Positions 17,882-27,211 of a stretch of 64,000 nt of DNA are shown piece after piece. Numbering within the stretch: position 1 is the first letter of the stretch; every line of letters starts with the position of its first letter. A program made the translations under genes and the position numbers. The DNA is from Flavobacterium daejeonense DSM 17708. Lineage in GTDB: Bacteria; Bacteroidota; Bacteroidia; Flavobacteriales; Flavobacteriaceae. The DNA is taken from NCBI RefSeq assembly GCF_000425425.1, contig NZ_AUDK01000018.1, positions 1 to 64,000 of the forward strand, in the 5' to 3' direction. The notes under the pieces are model-generated. The model saw only the letters and a list, made by a program, of their open reading frames with translations. It was not told where the DNA came from and made no database searches.

Positions 17882-17929
17882 GTCGGATTCCGTCGGATTC
17901 GGGAGGATTTTGTAAGATTCCGTCGGATT
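17882..17929. repeat. GATTCCGTCGGATT direct repeats
   Basis: A 14-mer occurs at 17886-17899 and 17916-17929, 30 bp apart, with a further partial copy (GTCGGATTC) at 17882-17890. It lies 55-100 bp before the excisionase-like ATG at 17827 and is a plausible site for that protein. Confidence 0.6.
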
Positions 17930-18014
17930 ATTTTGAATTATATTTATAATTTATTATTGGAAAAGAAGTAATAAATATTATTAGATTAATTGTTTAGCAT
18001 TAAGTTTGTTAAAA

Positions 18015-19475
18015 TTAGATCTTTCTATAATAATCCTCTTTTAATTTATATTTTGTGTTTTTTTCGTAAATCTTTGGGAAATTTAAAAGATAGTTATCAA
18101 ATCCAATCATTTTAAAAATCAAAACACTTAAAAGTGTATAAAGTCTAACACTAGCATAGTATAAATCGTAATCCTTTAATTCAATTGAGCGATTTGCACC
18201 TTGTTTTTTAAAATCTGGAACTCTACCGTGTAAAAAATCATTTCTCGACTTAATCACTTTCAAATCCTCATCTAGTAAAGTAATTCCTAATATTGAAAAA
18301 GGTTTCTTTAAACTTTCTAAATTAGTAATTTGGTTAATATTTTCAATCCTTACTTGTAACGTATTAATATCTTTAAATGATTCTTTAGTTGAATGCTTAT
18401 TTAATACATTAATTAAGTCATTTTTAAACTCTTTAAAATCTTGCTTTGAATTTATTGGTGCTATTTTTTCCTTTTCTGCTCCAATTATAATATCCGATAG
18501 TGTTTCAAGTGCTATGGAATACCCACTTGGTCTAAAAATAAGACTAGCTTTTGTTGATTCAATAATTAACAGTATTGTAGCTGTAAAGTCATCATTTGTA
18601 ATTAAGTGATTGCATAAAAATGAAAATTCACTAATTGTTAAAGGTCTAAATATTTTCAATTTATAATATTTTTCAGCAACCTTTTTGTAATCATTTAACC
18701 AAGAAAATGGATTTGTATTAATTGGATTCATTAATGTTTTTATCTCATCTCTTAATGAGCTAAAATAAAAATCATTGTAGTTTTCCATCTTTACATTTGA
18801 ATAAGAAAAGAAATAACCTTTATTTCCTGCAAAATATCCAGAAACATAACCTAGAGCTATCCTTATAACAAATGTTTTATTACTAAATTCCTCATAAGTC
18901 TGTTTTTTCCGTGATTCAATAATAATGTATTTGTTTTTATCTTCATCCTTTTCCTCTAGTATGAAAATCTCTTCATCAATTAAATTTACTTTTGTTGCTA
19001 TACTTGAACGAATGCCATAATCATTTTCAAATATTATATGGTCAATTTGAAAGTGAATATCTAATGATTTTGAGTGAGGAATAACAAATTTGAAATATTG
19101 CTTCTTTGATTTTGAAAACCCTTCAGAATATAACTGATAAATTGAGCCTTCTAAACTGTGGTTATTAGAACCTTTAGAAATTTGATTTGAAATTTTATTG
19201 ATATAAACTCTATCAAAAATTAATGTTTTGTTATTAATATCAAATTTCACTTTTTTTACTATATCTCCAACACCAAGATTTTTGCTTTTTCTTGTATATC
19301 TATTAAAGTCAAATTCAACTTTAAATTCATTTCTTAAACTGGAAATTTCTACCTCATCAATTGCATCCAAAGAAGATTTTAACTTTCTAAAAACACCTTT
19401 TTTAGATATTTCAAAGTCATTGATAAAAGCTATAGGCTTTTTATTATAGAAAAAAGGTATTCTTTTTGAACTCAT
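18015..19475 (-). CDS. HEPN-domain protein, ApeA-like
   Basis: 486 residues from the ATG at 19475, one base after the stop of the preceding gene; an in-frame ATG at 19502 would overlap that gene by 26 bp. The N-terminal ~250 residues resemble the beta-rich N-terminal domain of ApeA/HEPN defence proteins. The C-terminal part is helical and contains RNDFLHGR near residues 410-417, an R-x4-H motif as in HEPN ribonucleases. ApeA is a known HEPN anti-phage protein that acts by abortive infection. It is the last gene of the defence operon. The family match is moderate; RNase activity is inferred. Confidence 0.65.
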   Translation of the reverse strand: MSSKRIPFFYNKKPIAFINDFEISKKGVFRKLKSSLDAIDEVEISSLRNEFKVEFDFNRYTRKSKNLGVGDIVKKVKFDINNKTLIFDRVYINKISNQISKGSNNHSLEGSIYQLYSEGFSKSKKQYFKFVIPHSKSLDIHFQIDHIIFENDYGIRSSIATKVNLIDEEIFILEEKDEDKNKYIIIESRKKQTYEEFSNKTFVIRIALGYVSGYFAGNKGYFFSYSNVKMENYNDFYFSSLRDEIKTLMNPINTNPFSWLNDYKKVAEKYYKLKIFRPLTISEFSFLCNHLITNDDFTATILLIIESTKASLIFRPSGYSIALETLSDIIIGAEKEKIAPINSKQDFKEFKNDLINVLNKHSTKESFKDINTLQVRIENINQITNLESLKKPFSILGITLLDEDLKVIKSRNDFLHGRVPDFKKQGANRSIELKDYDLYYASVRLYTLLSVLIFKMIGFDNYLLNFPKIYEKNTKYKLKEDYYRKI

Positions 19476-19476
19476 A

Positions 19477-21159
19477 TTAAAATTTAATTTCTGGAAAAAC
19501 AATTGAAACTATTTCATTGTATTTGGTATCTTGTTGGGGTTTCCAATTGTTTGTATTTAAAATTTTAGGTTTCAGCAAACCTTTTTTATCCTCACTACTG
19601 CAAAATTTATCAATTCCCCAATAGGTTTCAATTGCTTTTACAATAACATCAAAGAATACAACTCTATCATTTTTCAAATTAGTATAATGATTAACAACTT
19701 GAATTAAATTTGAAAAATTATTTCCTATAACTTTTTTCATATTAATTGATAAAATTGCAAAAAGTAACTGTTGAATTGATACATTATAATTATTATATAA
19801 TTCTTTGTAATTAGTCAATCTACTCAAAAAAATACTTATTGAAATATAGTAGATAATTGTATTTTCGTTTAGTTTATCTGAACTTTGAAATTTTCTATTA
19901 AATTCATTATTAATAAACTCCTTATCTTCTTTTGTAAAAGTGTACACATCCTTGAAAAACTCAAAAATCTTATTATACATTTCACCCTGTTGCATTAAAA
20001 ACAATCGCTGATAATTAGTTAAAGAAAATCCGTTTCTTAAATCAATTATTGTACTTCTATTATTCTCATCAAAAGCAATATTTCTATCTCGAATTAGTTT
20101 TTGGCTTGTTGTTAATTCTAGTATTCTAACTTCCTCCTCAATCACATCTTCATAGTATGAATAATTGTAATCTTCATAATCATACTCAATATTTTTCTTT
20201 TTCTCTTTTTGAAGTTTTAAAGCATTCTCTTTGACTTTTTGTTGCTCTTTTAGTTCCTTTTCTCTTAATTCTTTTTCAGTGGCTGAAATCTCATTATTTA
20301 ACTTTTCTTCTTCTTTGGTAACATCAAAATAAAAAAATTTGTAATTGATCTCATCAAAAGTTAGTTGATTGAAGCAAACATATTCAAATCCCCAATCATA
20401 TTTAATTTTTAAGTTTTCGATATAGGGTTTCTGATAGAAGCAAAGTATATATAAATCGTTGTTTTGTTCGGATAAATCTATTGCCTTATCATCTAATACG
20501 AATGCATTTCTATTGTTGGAATAGAAAACATCTTTTTCTGTGAAACGCTGTTTGAACTCTTCAATTTCAAAATTTTTAAAAACCCATAAAATGTAAGTTT
20601 GATTTTCTTTATAAAAATATTCTCTATCGACTATCACACTTAAAAAGGTAGTTGATAATTGTATTTCAAAGACTACATTGGCATTTTTATAAATTGCTGA
20701 AATATCTGGTTTTTTCCATTCAAGATAATTAGTGTTGCTCTTAACGACCTTTTCAACCTTAATCTCTGAAAAATCATTATTTAATTCAAGAAACTCTTTG
20801 ATTAAGTTTTTCGTTTTAAAGTGGAGATTACTTTCTTTTGCACCATTGTATTTAAGCCTTTTTATTTCTAGTAGTGAATAATTTGTATCTGTTTTGAGAT
20901 GGCAAAAATCACTATCTTTTTTATGTGCAAAATGAAGGACTTTCTTTTTTTGACCACCACCATTGATTTTAACATTCTGACCACAATAATAGCATACAAA
21001 TAAAGGTTCTCTAATTCCTTTAATTGCTTTTTGTAATTCGGTTCTATAATTGAAAATCTCATTCTCTTCTTTCAAGAAAAAACTATTGGCATAAACTGTT
21101 GAACCGTCATCTTTATTTAGTACAAATTCAATTGTTCTTTTATTTGGCAAATCGCTCAT
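19477..21159 (-). CDS. CoiA-like / DUF6035 nuclease-fold protein
   Basis: 560 residues. Residues 56-86 form a CoiA-type zinc finger (C56, C59, H76, H79, C86: CYYCG...HFAHKKDSDFC). A PD-(D/E)xK-like core follows, with PD at 151-152 and E-I-Q at 165-167 (NVVFEIQLST) and a conserved REYFY...YILWVF strand. A charged coiled-coil (about 280-330) and a helical C-terminal domain complete it. CoiA-like proteins act in DNA processing, and DUF6035 members are found in defence islands. It begins 5 bp after the Shedu gene. DNA cleavage is inferred only. Confidence 0.65.
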   Translation of the reverse strand: MSDLPNKRTIEFVLNKDDGSTVYANSFFLKEENEIFNYRTELQKAIKGIREPLFVCYYCGQNVKINGGGQKKKVLHFAHKKDSDFCHLKTDTNYSLLEIKRLKYNGAKESNLHFKTKNLIKEFLELNNDFSEIKVEKVVKSNTNYLEWKKPDISAIYKNANVVFEIQLSTTFLSVIVDREYFYKENQTYILWVFKNFEIEEFKQRFTEKDVFYSNNRNAFVLDDKAIDLSEQNNDLYILCFYQKPYIENLKIKYDWGFEYVCFNQLTFDEINYKFFYFDVTKEEEKLNNEISATEKELREKELKEQQKVKENALKLQKEKKKNIEYDYEDYNYSYYEDVIEEEVRILELTTSQKLIRDRNIAFDENNRSTIIDLRNGFSLTNYQRLFLMQQGEMYNKIFEFFKDVYTFTKEDKEFINNEFNRKFQSSDKLNENTIIYYISISIFLSRLTNYKELYNNYNVSIQQLLFAILSINMKKVIGNNFSNLIQVVNHYTNLKNDRVVFFDVIVKAIETYWGIDKFCSSEDKKGLLKPKILNTNNWKPQQDTKYNEIVSIVFPEIKF

Positions 21160-21164
21160 TTCAT

Positions 21165-22402
21165 CTAATTCTTTTTTATTTGCTCAATAGTAAACTTCAA
21201 TCTGTTTAATAAATCATCATAACTGATAATATCAATTACATTCTTATATTTTCTCTTTACTACTTCAAAGTCTTTTTTTTGCTCGATTGATAAATTATTT
21301 TCTCTCCCCATTATTATGAAGCCTTTTGGGTTTGTAATACTAATTTCAAACCCTTCAGGAATTTCAGCTTTATATTTATTTGTCAAAAACTCTTCTCCAT
21401 TTTCTCCCCATCTATTTAAGTAATAAATATATTTTTCAATTTGCATTACAGTGCCAGATAATTCTCTTAGAGGTATATGATTGCTCCTGTATTGCCCTTT
21501 TGTCATTAATGAAGAATCTGAGGGCTTTTTTATTTCAATTAAATCTATATTCCCATCAGAATCAACTAAGAGTATATCAATGAATTTTTCATCTCTAATG
21601 CTTTTCTCTTTATCATAACTAGCTTTAATGGGAGCTTCTTTAAATACCAAAAAATATTTTGGATACAGTAATAAAATTATCTGCAAAATTTCATCCTGCC
21701 AATCATTTTCAGAATAGGAAATTTCACTTGATAGCATTTTTTCAAGTTTTTCCAATATCGTTTGATATTTTATTAATTCAACATCACTAAAAAGCTTAAT
21801 TAGATTTTCGCCTTTGTTAGTTGCTTTTTTGTCAATGTATTTTTCAAATTTCTTTTCTGCATTAATTGTACTTGCAAAAAATTCTTTTATTACATTGGTT
21901 AATCTTGCCTCGGAGTATAATTTCTTTTCGTATTTACTTGGAAAGTCATTTATAATACCTCTAAAATCAATTTCAGAAATTGCATTTGAATTACTACCTC
22001 CAATATATATATATCTTCATCTATTATTTGCTCAATCTTTTTAAAAATTGAAATGTCACTCTCAGCAATAAAAAAATCTTTGATTAACTCAATTTCTTTG
22101 TGAAAAAAAACATCAAATTTTTCAATTAAAATACTCTTTTCAACTTTGTAATAATCTCCTTCTAATTTTGCGAAAATAAAATCGATTGCCTCATTTTTAC
22201 CAATGCTAAAAATATCTTCAATCTTTTTTTCTTTCTTACTTTTTAGTTTATCTTTTAAATTCTCTTTTTTAAAATTATATACTTTATTAAAAGTTACTTC
22301 GTCATCTTGTTCAAACCTGTCAAAAATCCAATCTGTACTAGAATTTTCGTAAGGTATATAGGTGGCTATAATTCTTTTTTTCTCTTTTGTGAACTTTATC
22401 AT
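21165..22402 (-). pseudogene. sduA: Shedu (SduA, DUF4263) nuclease gene, frameshifted
   Basis: The first part (22402-21950) and the second part (ending at 21165) lie in different frames but join at an (AT)6 tract, 22003-22014. Reading across with one AT unit removed gives IDEDIYIGGSNSN and a continuous 411-residue protein. The C-terminal half carries the DUF4263 nuclease core: FIDILLVDSDGN (about residue 272) and LIEIKKP (about 287). Shedu is a single-protein anti-phage nuclease. As written, translation stops after 150 residues, and the second frame has a later ATG at 21755 giving 196 residues with the nuclease core. It begins 10 bp after the UvrD-like gene. Slippage, phase variation or a sequencing error are all possible. 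Confidence 0.8.
22003..22014 (-). repeat. (AT)6 dinucleotide tract at the sduA frameshift
   Basis: Six AT units followed by TT on the minus strand. Five or eight units would put the two halves of the Shedu gene in one frame, while six leave it out of frame. Confidence 0.85.
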
Positions 22403-22412
22403 TCCTTAAATT

Positions 22413-24392
22413 TTATAATTCAATTACTTCCCATTTGTTTCTATCTATAGTAGATAAACAGGAATTAAATCTACTTTTATGAATTGCTACACAGAGAAAA
22501 TTAGTTGGTCTTGAAAATCCAACGTATGCCATTTTTGCGGATTGTATTATTTTATCATGGCTGTTTGGAACGACGGCAAGAGTTTGAGATATTGTCTGTG
22601 TCCCTAAAAATTGATTCTTTAGCCTTTCAGATTCGTAATTTCCATAGCCTCTGTCAAAGAAAGATTCTAAATATAAGGTTGCGCAGTGTGTTTGTCCTTT
22701 TACCGCATGTACACTCGTTACTTCAATCTCCAATCCGTCTTCTTTATAAATGTTTGTAGTTTCAGGTTCTTCCTCAATTTCAATTATAATACCCCCAACA
22801 TCAGTGGTTATGAAATTTAAGCTAGTCGAAAGTTGAGAATCTGAAAAAAGATTAAAAAAAACCGGAACATATTCTTTCATCTCATCCCAAATCTCATTTG
22901 TTTTTCCCTTTATTAGACCAATAGACCAATTGTAGATATTTAAACTAAATTCTTCATGTGAGCTAAAATCTTTTTGTTTTATAAAATCTATTAACTTCTT
23001 CTTTGTGAAGGTTCTCCCATCTTCACCATTTATATTTTCGAGGCGCAATATCTTTAAAAAAGCATTTAATATGTTTTTTCGAATTGGCTCTAGTGTTAGT
23101 TTGTTCTTATCATAAAATAGGAGATAGCTTTTTAAGCAATTATAGTCTTGTTTAGGTTTTTGTTTATCTTTTTTAAAACCATTAAAATAATCAACAAGTC
23201 TAAGTTTAGAAATATTATCTCTATCAGCTTGGACTTTCCATTCAGTATTCCATGCTACTACTTTAGCAGGATATTTATCAAAATCAATTAAACTGCCATC
23301 TTCTTTGAAATTTCTTACGAGTTGTGTGAAATGTGGAATAATATTATTAATTGATGAATTTTCAAAAATTATAATATGAGGTTTTATTTCACAGTCATTT
23401 AATCCGACGATTTCAAAATCATCATTGGAATGTAATGCAAATTCACAGACAATATCTGCTATTGCTTTGCTAAGTCTTTGACTTCCACTTAGTCTTAAAA
23501 TTTCTGCTCTATCATTCCAGATTTCATTGACTTTTACTGAATTATAAATAGCTTGATTTTTATCACCAATTCGCTGAAAATTTGAGAGACTATTTCCTTC
23601 GTCAAAAAATAATTTTTCTAATAAATTATATTGATGAGTGTCCATGTCTTGCATTTCATCCACAAAGACATTAGAAAAACGTTTTTGTAAAATATTCTTT
23701 ATCTCAGGGTAGTGTTTTAAATATTGTTCTGCCAAGAAATATGCATCATCATAATTTAGAAACCCAGATTTTAATATCTGAGATTTAATTGTTGAGAATG
23801 TTTTATATGTTGCTGAGTTAGTATCGCTTCTTAAACAAATATCTCCATTCATTCCTTTTAATAAATTTAAGTTAACATCAAATCTTAAATTTTTAAAGAA
23901 GTTTTCGGGGTCGTGTTGTCTTAATAACCAAGATTTTGCACCGGAATTTGGTAAATTTTGAAAACGAATGCTTGCTATTTCATCAAAAATCTCACTATCT
24001 ATTCTAATTGGCTTTTTCTTAAATTTAGAAGTGTAGAAAGGAATTGCTAAAAATTCATCTACAAAACTTTGAATTGTACCAATAAAATTTGGGTAAGAAA
24101 ATAATTTTGGACAATGCTTTTGTATCTTATGTTTTATTTCATCAATTGCAGTATTTGTATGAGATAACACGAGGATTCCAGACCCATCAGAAAATGGTAA
24201 TTTATTCTCTAGTATTAAAAGCTTTGCTAATAGTGTGGTAGTTTTTCCACTTCCTGGAACAGCTTGTAAATCTAATGTATTAAAATTACGAATAAACTCT
24301 TTTCTTTCATCATCAAAGGTTTTGCCTTCAGGTAGAAGAATCTTTTCAGAATAAAGTATGTCTTCGTCAGTTATATTAATTTCCTGTAACAT
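22413..24392 (-). CDS. gajB: UvrD/PcrA-like helicase, GajB-like
   Basis: 659 residues, longer than the ~490 usual for Gabija GajB. Superfamily 1 motifs are present: Walker A VPGSGKTT (45-52), DEMQD near 246-250, QRIGDKNQAIY, VHAVKGQTH near 560-570 and the C-terminal YVGFSRPTNFL. It overlaps the OLD nuclease gene by 17 bp. An OLD-family nuclease with an overlapping UvrD-like helicase gene defines class 2 OLD loci and Gabija. In Gabija the helicase helps the GajA nuclease recognise and degrade phage DNA. The extra length may be an inserted domain. Confidence 0.82.
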   Translation of the reverse strand: MLQEINITDEDILYSEKILLPEGKTFDDERKEFIRNFNTLDLQAVPGSGKTTTLLAKLLILENKLPFSDGSGILVLSHTNTAIDEIKHKIQKHCPKLFSYPNFIGTIQSFVDEFLAIPFYTSKFKKKPIRIDSEIFDEIASIRFQNLPNSGAKSWLLRQHDPENFFKNLRFDVNLNLLKGMNGDICLRSDTNSATYKTFSTIKSQILKSGFLNYDDAYFLAEQYLKHYPEIKNILQKRFSNVFVDEMQDMDTHQYNLLEKLFFDEGNSLSNFQRIGDKNQAIYNSVKVNEIWNDRAEILRLSGSQRLSKAIADIVCEFALHSNDDFEIVGLNDCEIKPHIIIFENSSINNIIPHFTQLVRNFKEDGSLIDFDKYPAKVVAWNTEWKVQADRDNISKLRLVDYFNGFKKDKQKPKQDYNCLKSYLLFYDKNKLTLEPIRKNILNAFLKILRLENINGEDGRTFTKKKLIDFIKQKDFSSHEEFSLNIYNWSIGLIKGKTNEIWDEMKEYVPVFFNLFSDSQLSTSLNFITTDVGGIIIEIEEEPETTNIYKEDGLEIEVTSVHAVKGQTHCATLYLESFFDRGYGNYESERLKNQFLGTQTISQTLAVVPNSHDKIIQSAKMAYVGFSRPTNFLCVAIHKSRFNSCLSTIDRNKWEVIEL

Positions 24393-26205
24393 AGTTTATG
24401 GCTTTTACTAGATAATTAATACTGTCCGTTTCATCATTAGTCACAATATTTATAGTTTTTACATCTATCTTTCCTTCTTCATAGTTTTTTAAGTCCTCAT
24501 CAATAGTATTAGCAATTCTATAAGCAATCTCTGTTTTTTTTAAACCTTTATTAATAAGTTTTTCGGCTAATGATTTTTCAAAATCTGTTTCCCAATCTGT
24601 TCCTGTATGAATAGATTTAGTATTGAGTTGTAATGTATTTGTTAAACTATTTGATTTGAATAATGAATATTCTAAAGTCCAATTTGGAGCTATGAAATAC
24701 TGTACATTATTTTCTGATTTAGCTTCTAAATCAGAAATTTTTTGGTCTGTTTCTGCCTTTATTGTTGCTAAATCTCTTTTTTGATATACAGATTCACCTC
24801 CAACTTGCACCTTTTCGTATTCCCTAATATCGGAATCTGTAAGAATAGCTATTGGTATGGTCATTAATGGGGCTTCTTTTCTAAGAAAAATATTCGCATA
24901 TCTACTGTATGCAAGACTACCAACATTAACAATTGAAATTCCTTTCTCAGTTAAATTAATACCTATGTTTTTTGAAATACTAGGAATTAGTATTTCTTCT
25001 GCCCATCCTTCGACTAAAATAATTCCTTTTGCAAAAAATAAATTAGCCTTTGTTGTATCAAGAAACTTTTCTAAAAACTTATAATCATCGGGGTCTAGTT
25101 TTGTATAGTCAGACCCCATTGGAAAAGCATTACCATTATTACAAATAATTAAATTTTCGAGTTTTAATTTAGATGCTAGATTAGGACTATGTGTGGTTAG
25201 AATTAATTGTATTGCATTCTGCTTTTGAAGAGACTCTATAACTTGCATTTGGGCTTGTGGGTGAAGATGGGCTTCCAATTCTTCTACCAAACCTAATCTT
25301 AAACCACTCCAATTTGATTTGTTCAAGTGAAGTAATTCAGCAGCCATAAATAACCTGTTAAGTGTTCCCAGTCCAGGATTTAATTCATCTTTTAAGAATA
25401 AGGTTAGTTTTTCAAGAATACTTTTTATATCATTTGATGATGCTTTAAATTCAGCTTCATATTCATTGCTATAAAACCCTTTAATATATCCATCAATTTT
25501 GTCTTTAATAACCTTTCCTTCTTGTGGTGAAATAGTTACTTCTTCACCTTTTTCATTCGTTGTTGAAATTTCAAATTGACCTTTAAAATATTTATCAATT
25601 TCTCTACTTAAATTTTCAAATATAGTTACAAGTTCATGGTCAGTTTCTTTCCCTTTAAATGCAGAATCTCCTAAAAGAATTTGAGATAATCTTGAATTGC
25701 GTTTCGCAATTAATTCGTTTTCCGCATCTCTTAGCGGTTTCAAATATGTAGCTTTAAGATATTCTCTTGCTTCAGCTGTTAATTGATAACCATCCTCATC
25801 CGCACCAGCTTTTAAATCAGACGGTAATATTTTTTTACCTTGTCTTTTTACGTCATAATTTATTTTCAAATATGGCACAACATTTTCTCCCGAGCCATTC
25901 CACCCAAGCCATTCAGTAAAGTTTTTAGCCTCCTCTGCAATTAGTCCACTAAAAACAAATTCAATTCTAAATCGATTTGAATTGTTATAAAAGTCTTTAT
26001 CTTCAACCCTAATATAATCGTAACTATGTGTTTTAAGAGCAAGTTTTATAGCATCAATTATTGCGGTCTTTCCCGAATCATTTTCACCAATAATTACATT
26101 TAATCCCTTATTAAGATTTAAATTTAAATCTGGATTATCAATATTGAATTCTCCATCAGAACCAAATCGTCTAAAATTCCAGAGTTTTATATTTTGTAAA
26201 TACAT
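24376..26205 (-). CDS. gajA: OLD-family ATP-dependent endonuclease, GajA-like
   Basis: 609 residues, close to the usual length of GajA. The N-terminal ABC-type ATPase has Walker A GENDSGKT (40-47) and the signature/Walker B-like region GLVEELEAHLHPQAQ near 300-315, with ILTTHSPN after it. The C-terminal TOPRIM nuclease has the invariant Glu in ILVEGWAEE (about 395) and DxD in LTDSD (about 455). This is class 2 OLD architecture, paired with an overlapping UvrD-like gene. In Gabija it is a sequence-specific DNA-nicking nuclease controlled by nucleotides. The gene follows a 51-residue peptide gene by 63 bp. Confidence 0.85.
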   Translation of the reverse strand: MYLQNIKLWNFRRFGSDGEFNIDNPDLNLNLNKGLNVIIGENDSGKTAIIDAIKLALKTHSYDYIRVEDKDFYNNSNRFRIEFVFSGLIAEEAKNFTEWLGWNGSGENVVPYLKINYDVKRQGKKILPSDLKAGADEDGYQLTAEAREYLKATYLKPLRDAENELIAKRNSRLSQILLGDSAFKGKETDHELVTIFENLSREIDKYFKGQFEISTTNEKGEEVTISPQEGKVIKDKIDGYIKGFYSNEYEAEFKASSNDIKSILEKLTLFLKDELNPGLGTLNRLFMAAELLHLNKSNWSGLRLGLVEELEAHLHPQAQMQVIESLQKQNAIQLILTTHSPNLASKLKLENLIICNNGNAFPMGSDYTKLDPDDYKFLEKFLDTTKANLFFAKGIILVEGWAEEILIPSISKNIGINLTEKGISIVNVGSLAYSRYANIFLRKEAPLMTIPIAILTDSDIREYEKVQVGGESVYQKRDLATIKAETDQKISDLEAKSENNVQYFIAPNWTLEYSLFKSNSLTNTLQLNTKSIHTGTDWETDFEKSLAEKLINKGLKKTEIAYRIANTIDEDLKNYEEGKIDVKTINIVTNDETDSINYLVKAINYVTGN

Positions 26206-26268
26206 AAAAAATAATTTTGTTCAACTGTTTTTATTCTCTTTAAATATAAATTAAATAAATCTTTGGAG

Positions 26269-26424
26269 TTATTTCTTATCCTTAGGTTTGATTACGACCT
26301 TTGGTTTTAATTTGTTTGATGGTGTAGGAACAATTCTTCCAGCAATAATATTTACTCCAGATTGGTCTATTTTTTCAACTTCTTTAAGTACATCATTTAA
26401 GAGTTTATTTATTTTTTTGTCCAT
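26269..26424 (-). CDS. Small hypothetical peptide upstream of the Gabija-like genes
   Basis: 51 residues, Lys-rich (14 K), starting MDKKINKLLNDVLKEVEKID and ending in a basic Pro/Lys tail. No domain recognised and no membrane segment. It begins 4 bp after the stop of the membrane protein gene and ends 63 bp before the OLD nuclease gene. The frame is uninterrupted and well placed, but short, so it may be an artefact. Confidence 0.5.
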   Translation of the reverse strand: MDKKINKLLNDVLKEVEKIDQSGVNIIAGRIVPTPSNKLKPKVVIKPKDKK

Positions 26425-26428
26425 TATC

Positions 26429-26995
26429 TTATTTTTTAGGATTATTTGAAGGTCTGGGAGGTGGAGGAGTAGCTCTCCCTCTTTTTTCTTCAGTTAAAGG
26501 CTTTGGTGGTTGTTGTGGTCTTGGCTTATTGCTTTGATTTGAATTATCCATGTTGTAAATATTTATTGTTACAAAAGTTATTAAAGAAAGTATACCAATG
26601 ATTAGTGCCCAAATGGATACACTATTTAGTATATTTATTGTTTTATTTCGTTTATTTATATTTTTAAAAATCTTATCATATTGTTTTTCATCTATTTCTT
26701 TAATTGTTAAATCCGAATCTAGTATAGACTTATGATGTGAGTAGAGATTAGAGAGTAGCGTTACAACCATTAGAAACATTCCTGCTATTACAAATGGTTT
26801 GCAGACTGCTTTATCTAGTGGGACTATTTTTTCAAAAAATGTTAACGAAAGAACTAAACCTCCTGAAGCAAGAAGATTAATATATTTCTCAAAATCATCT
26901 TGGCTCTTACTTTTATTTTCTGTTACGGAATTTCTATATTCAACCCATTCTTGACGAATTATTTCATCATTAATTTTTTCTTTCTCCTTTCCCAT
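26429..26995 (-). CDS. Hypothetical membrane protein with basic Pro-rich tail
   Basis: 188 residues. An acidic/basic N-terminus is followed by hydrophobic segments near residues 48-60, 70-86 and 120-146, then a polar C-terminus rich in Pro and Lys (PRPQQPPKPLTEEKRG, PPPPRPSNN). I do not recognise the family. It is the first gene of the apparent defence operon. Membrane proteins in such positions often act as sensors or membrane-disrupting effectors, so it may belong to the system; this is inference. Confidence 0.6.
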   Translation of the reverse strand: MGKEKEKINDEIIRQEWVEYRNSVTENKSKSQDDFEKYINLLASGGLVLSLTFFEKIVPLDKAVCKPFVIAGMFLMVVTLLSNLYSHHKSILDSDLTIKEIDEKQYDKIFKNINKRNKTINILNSVSIWALIIGILSLITFVTINIYNMDNSNQSNKPRPQQPPKPLTEEKRGRATPPPPRPSNNPKK

Positions 26996-27211
26996 ATTCT
27001 AATTTGTTTAACTCTTATCAATAAATTCGATCTCTTTTTCATTTAATTTATTAGTCAGTCTATATTTAAAAGTGGTATTTGAAAACCCAGATAAAAATTA
27101 AACTATAAGGTTTATAAAAATACACAATATAAGATTGATGAAGGAATTTTATTGTTAACAATTATGAGTTAATAAAATGAAATATGGAGTAGTTTTAAAA
27201 GATTTTTTAAT

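Noticed and set aside
21950..22402. Separate 150-residue gene before the Shedu domain
   Set aside because: Its end is an out-of-frame tail after the AT tract, and the other frame continues into the Shedu domain without interruption.
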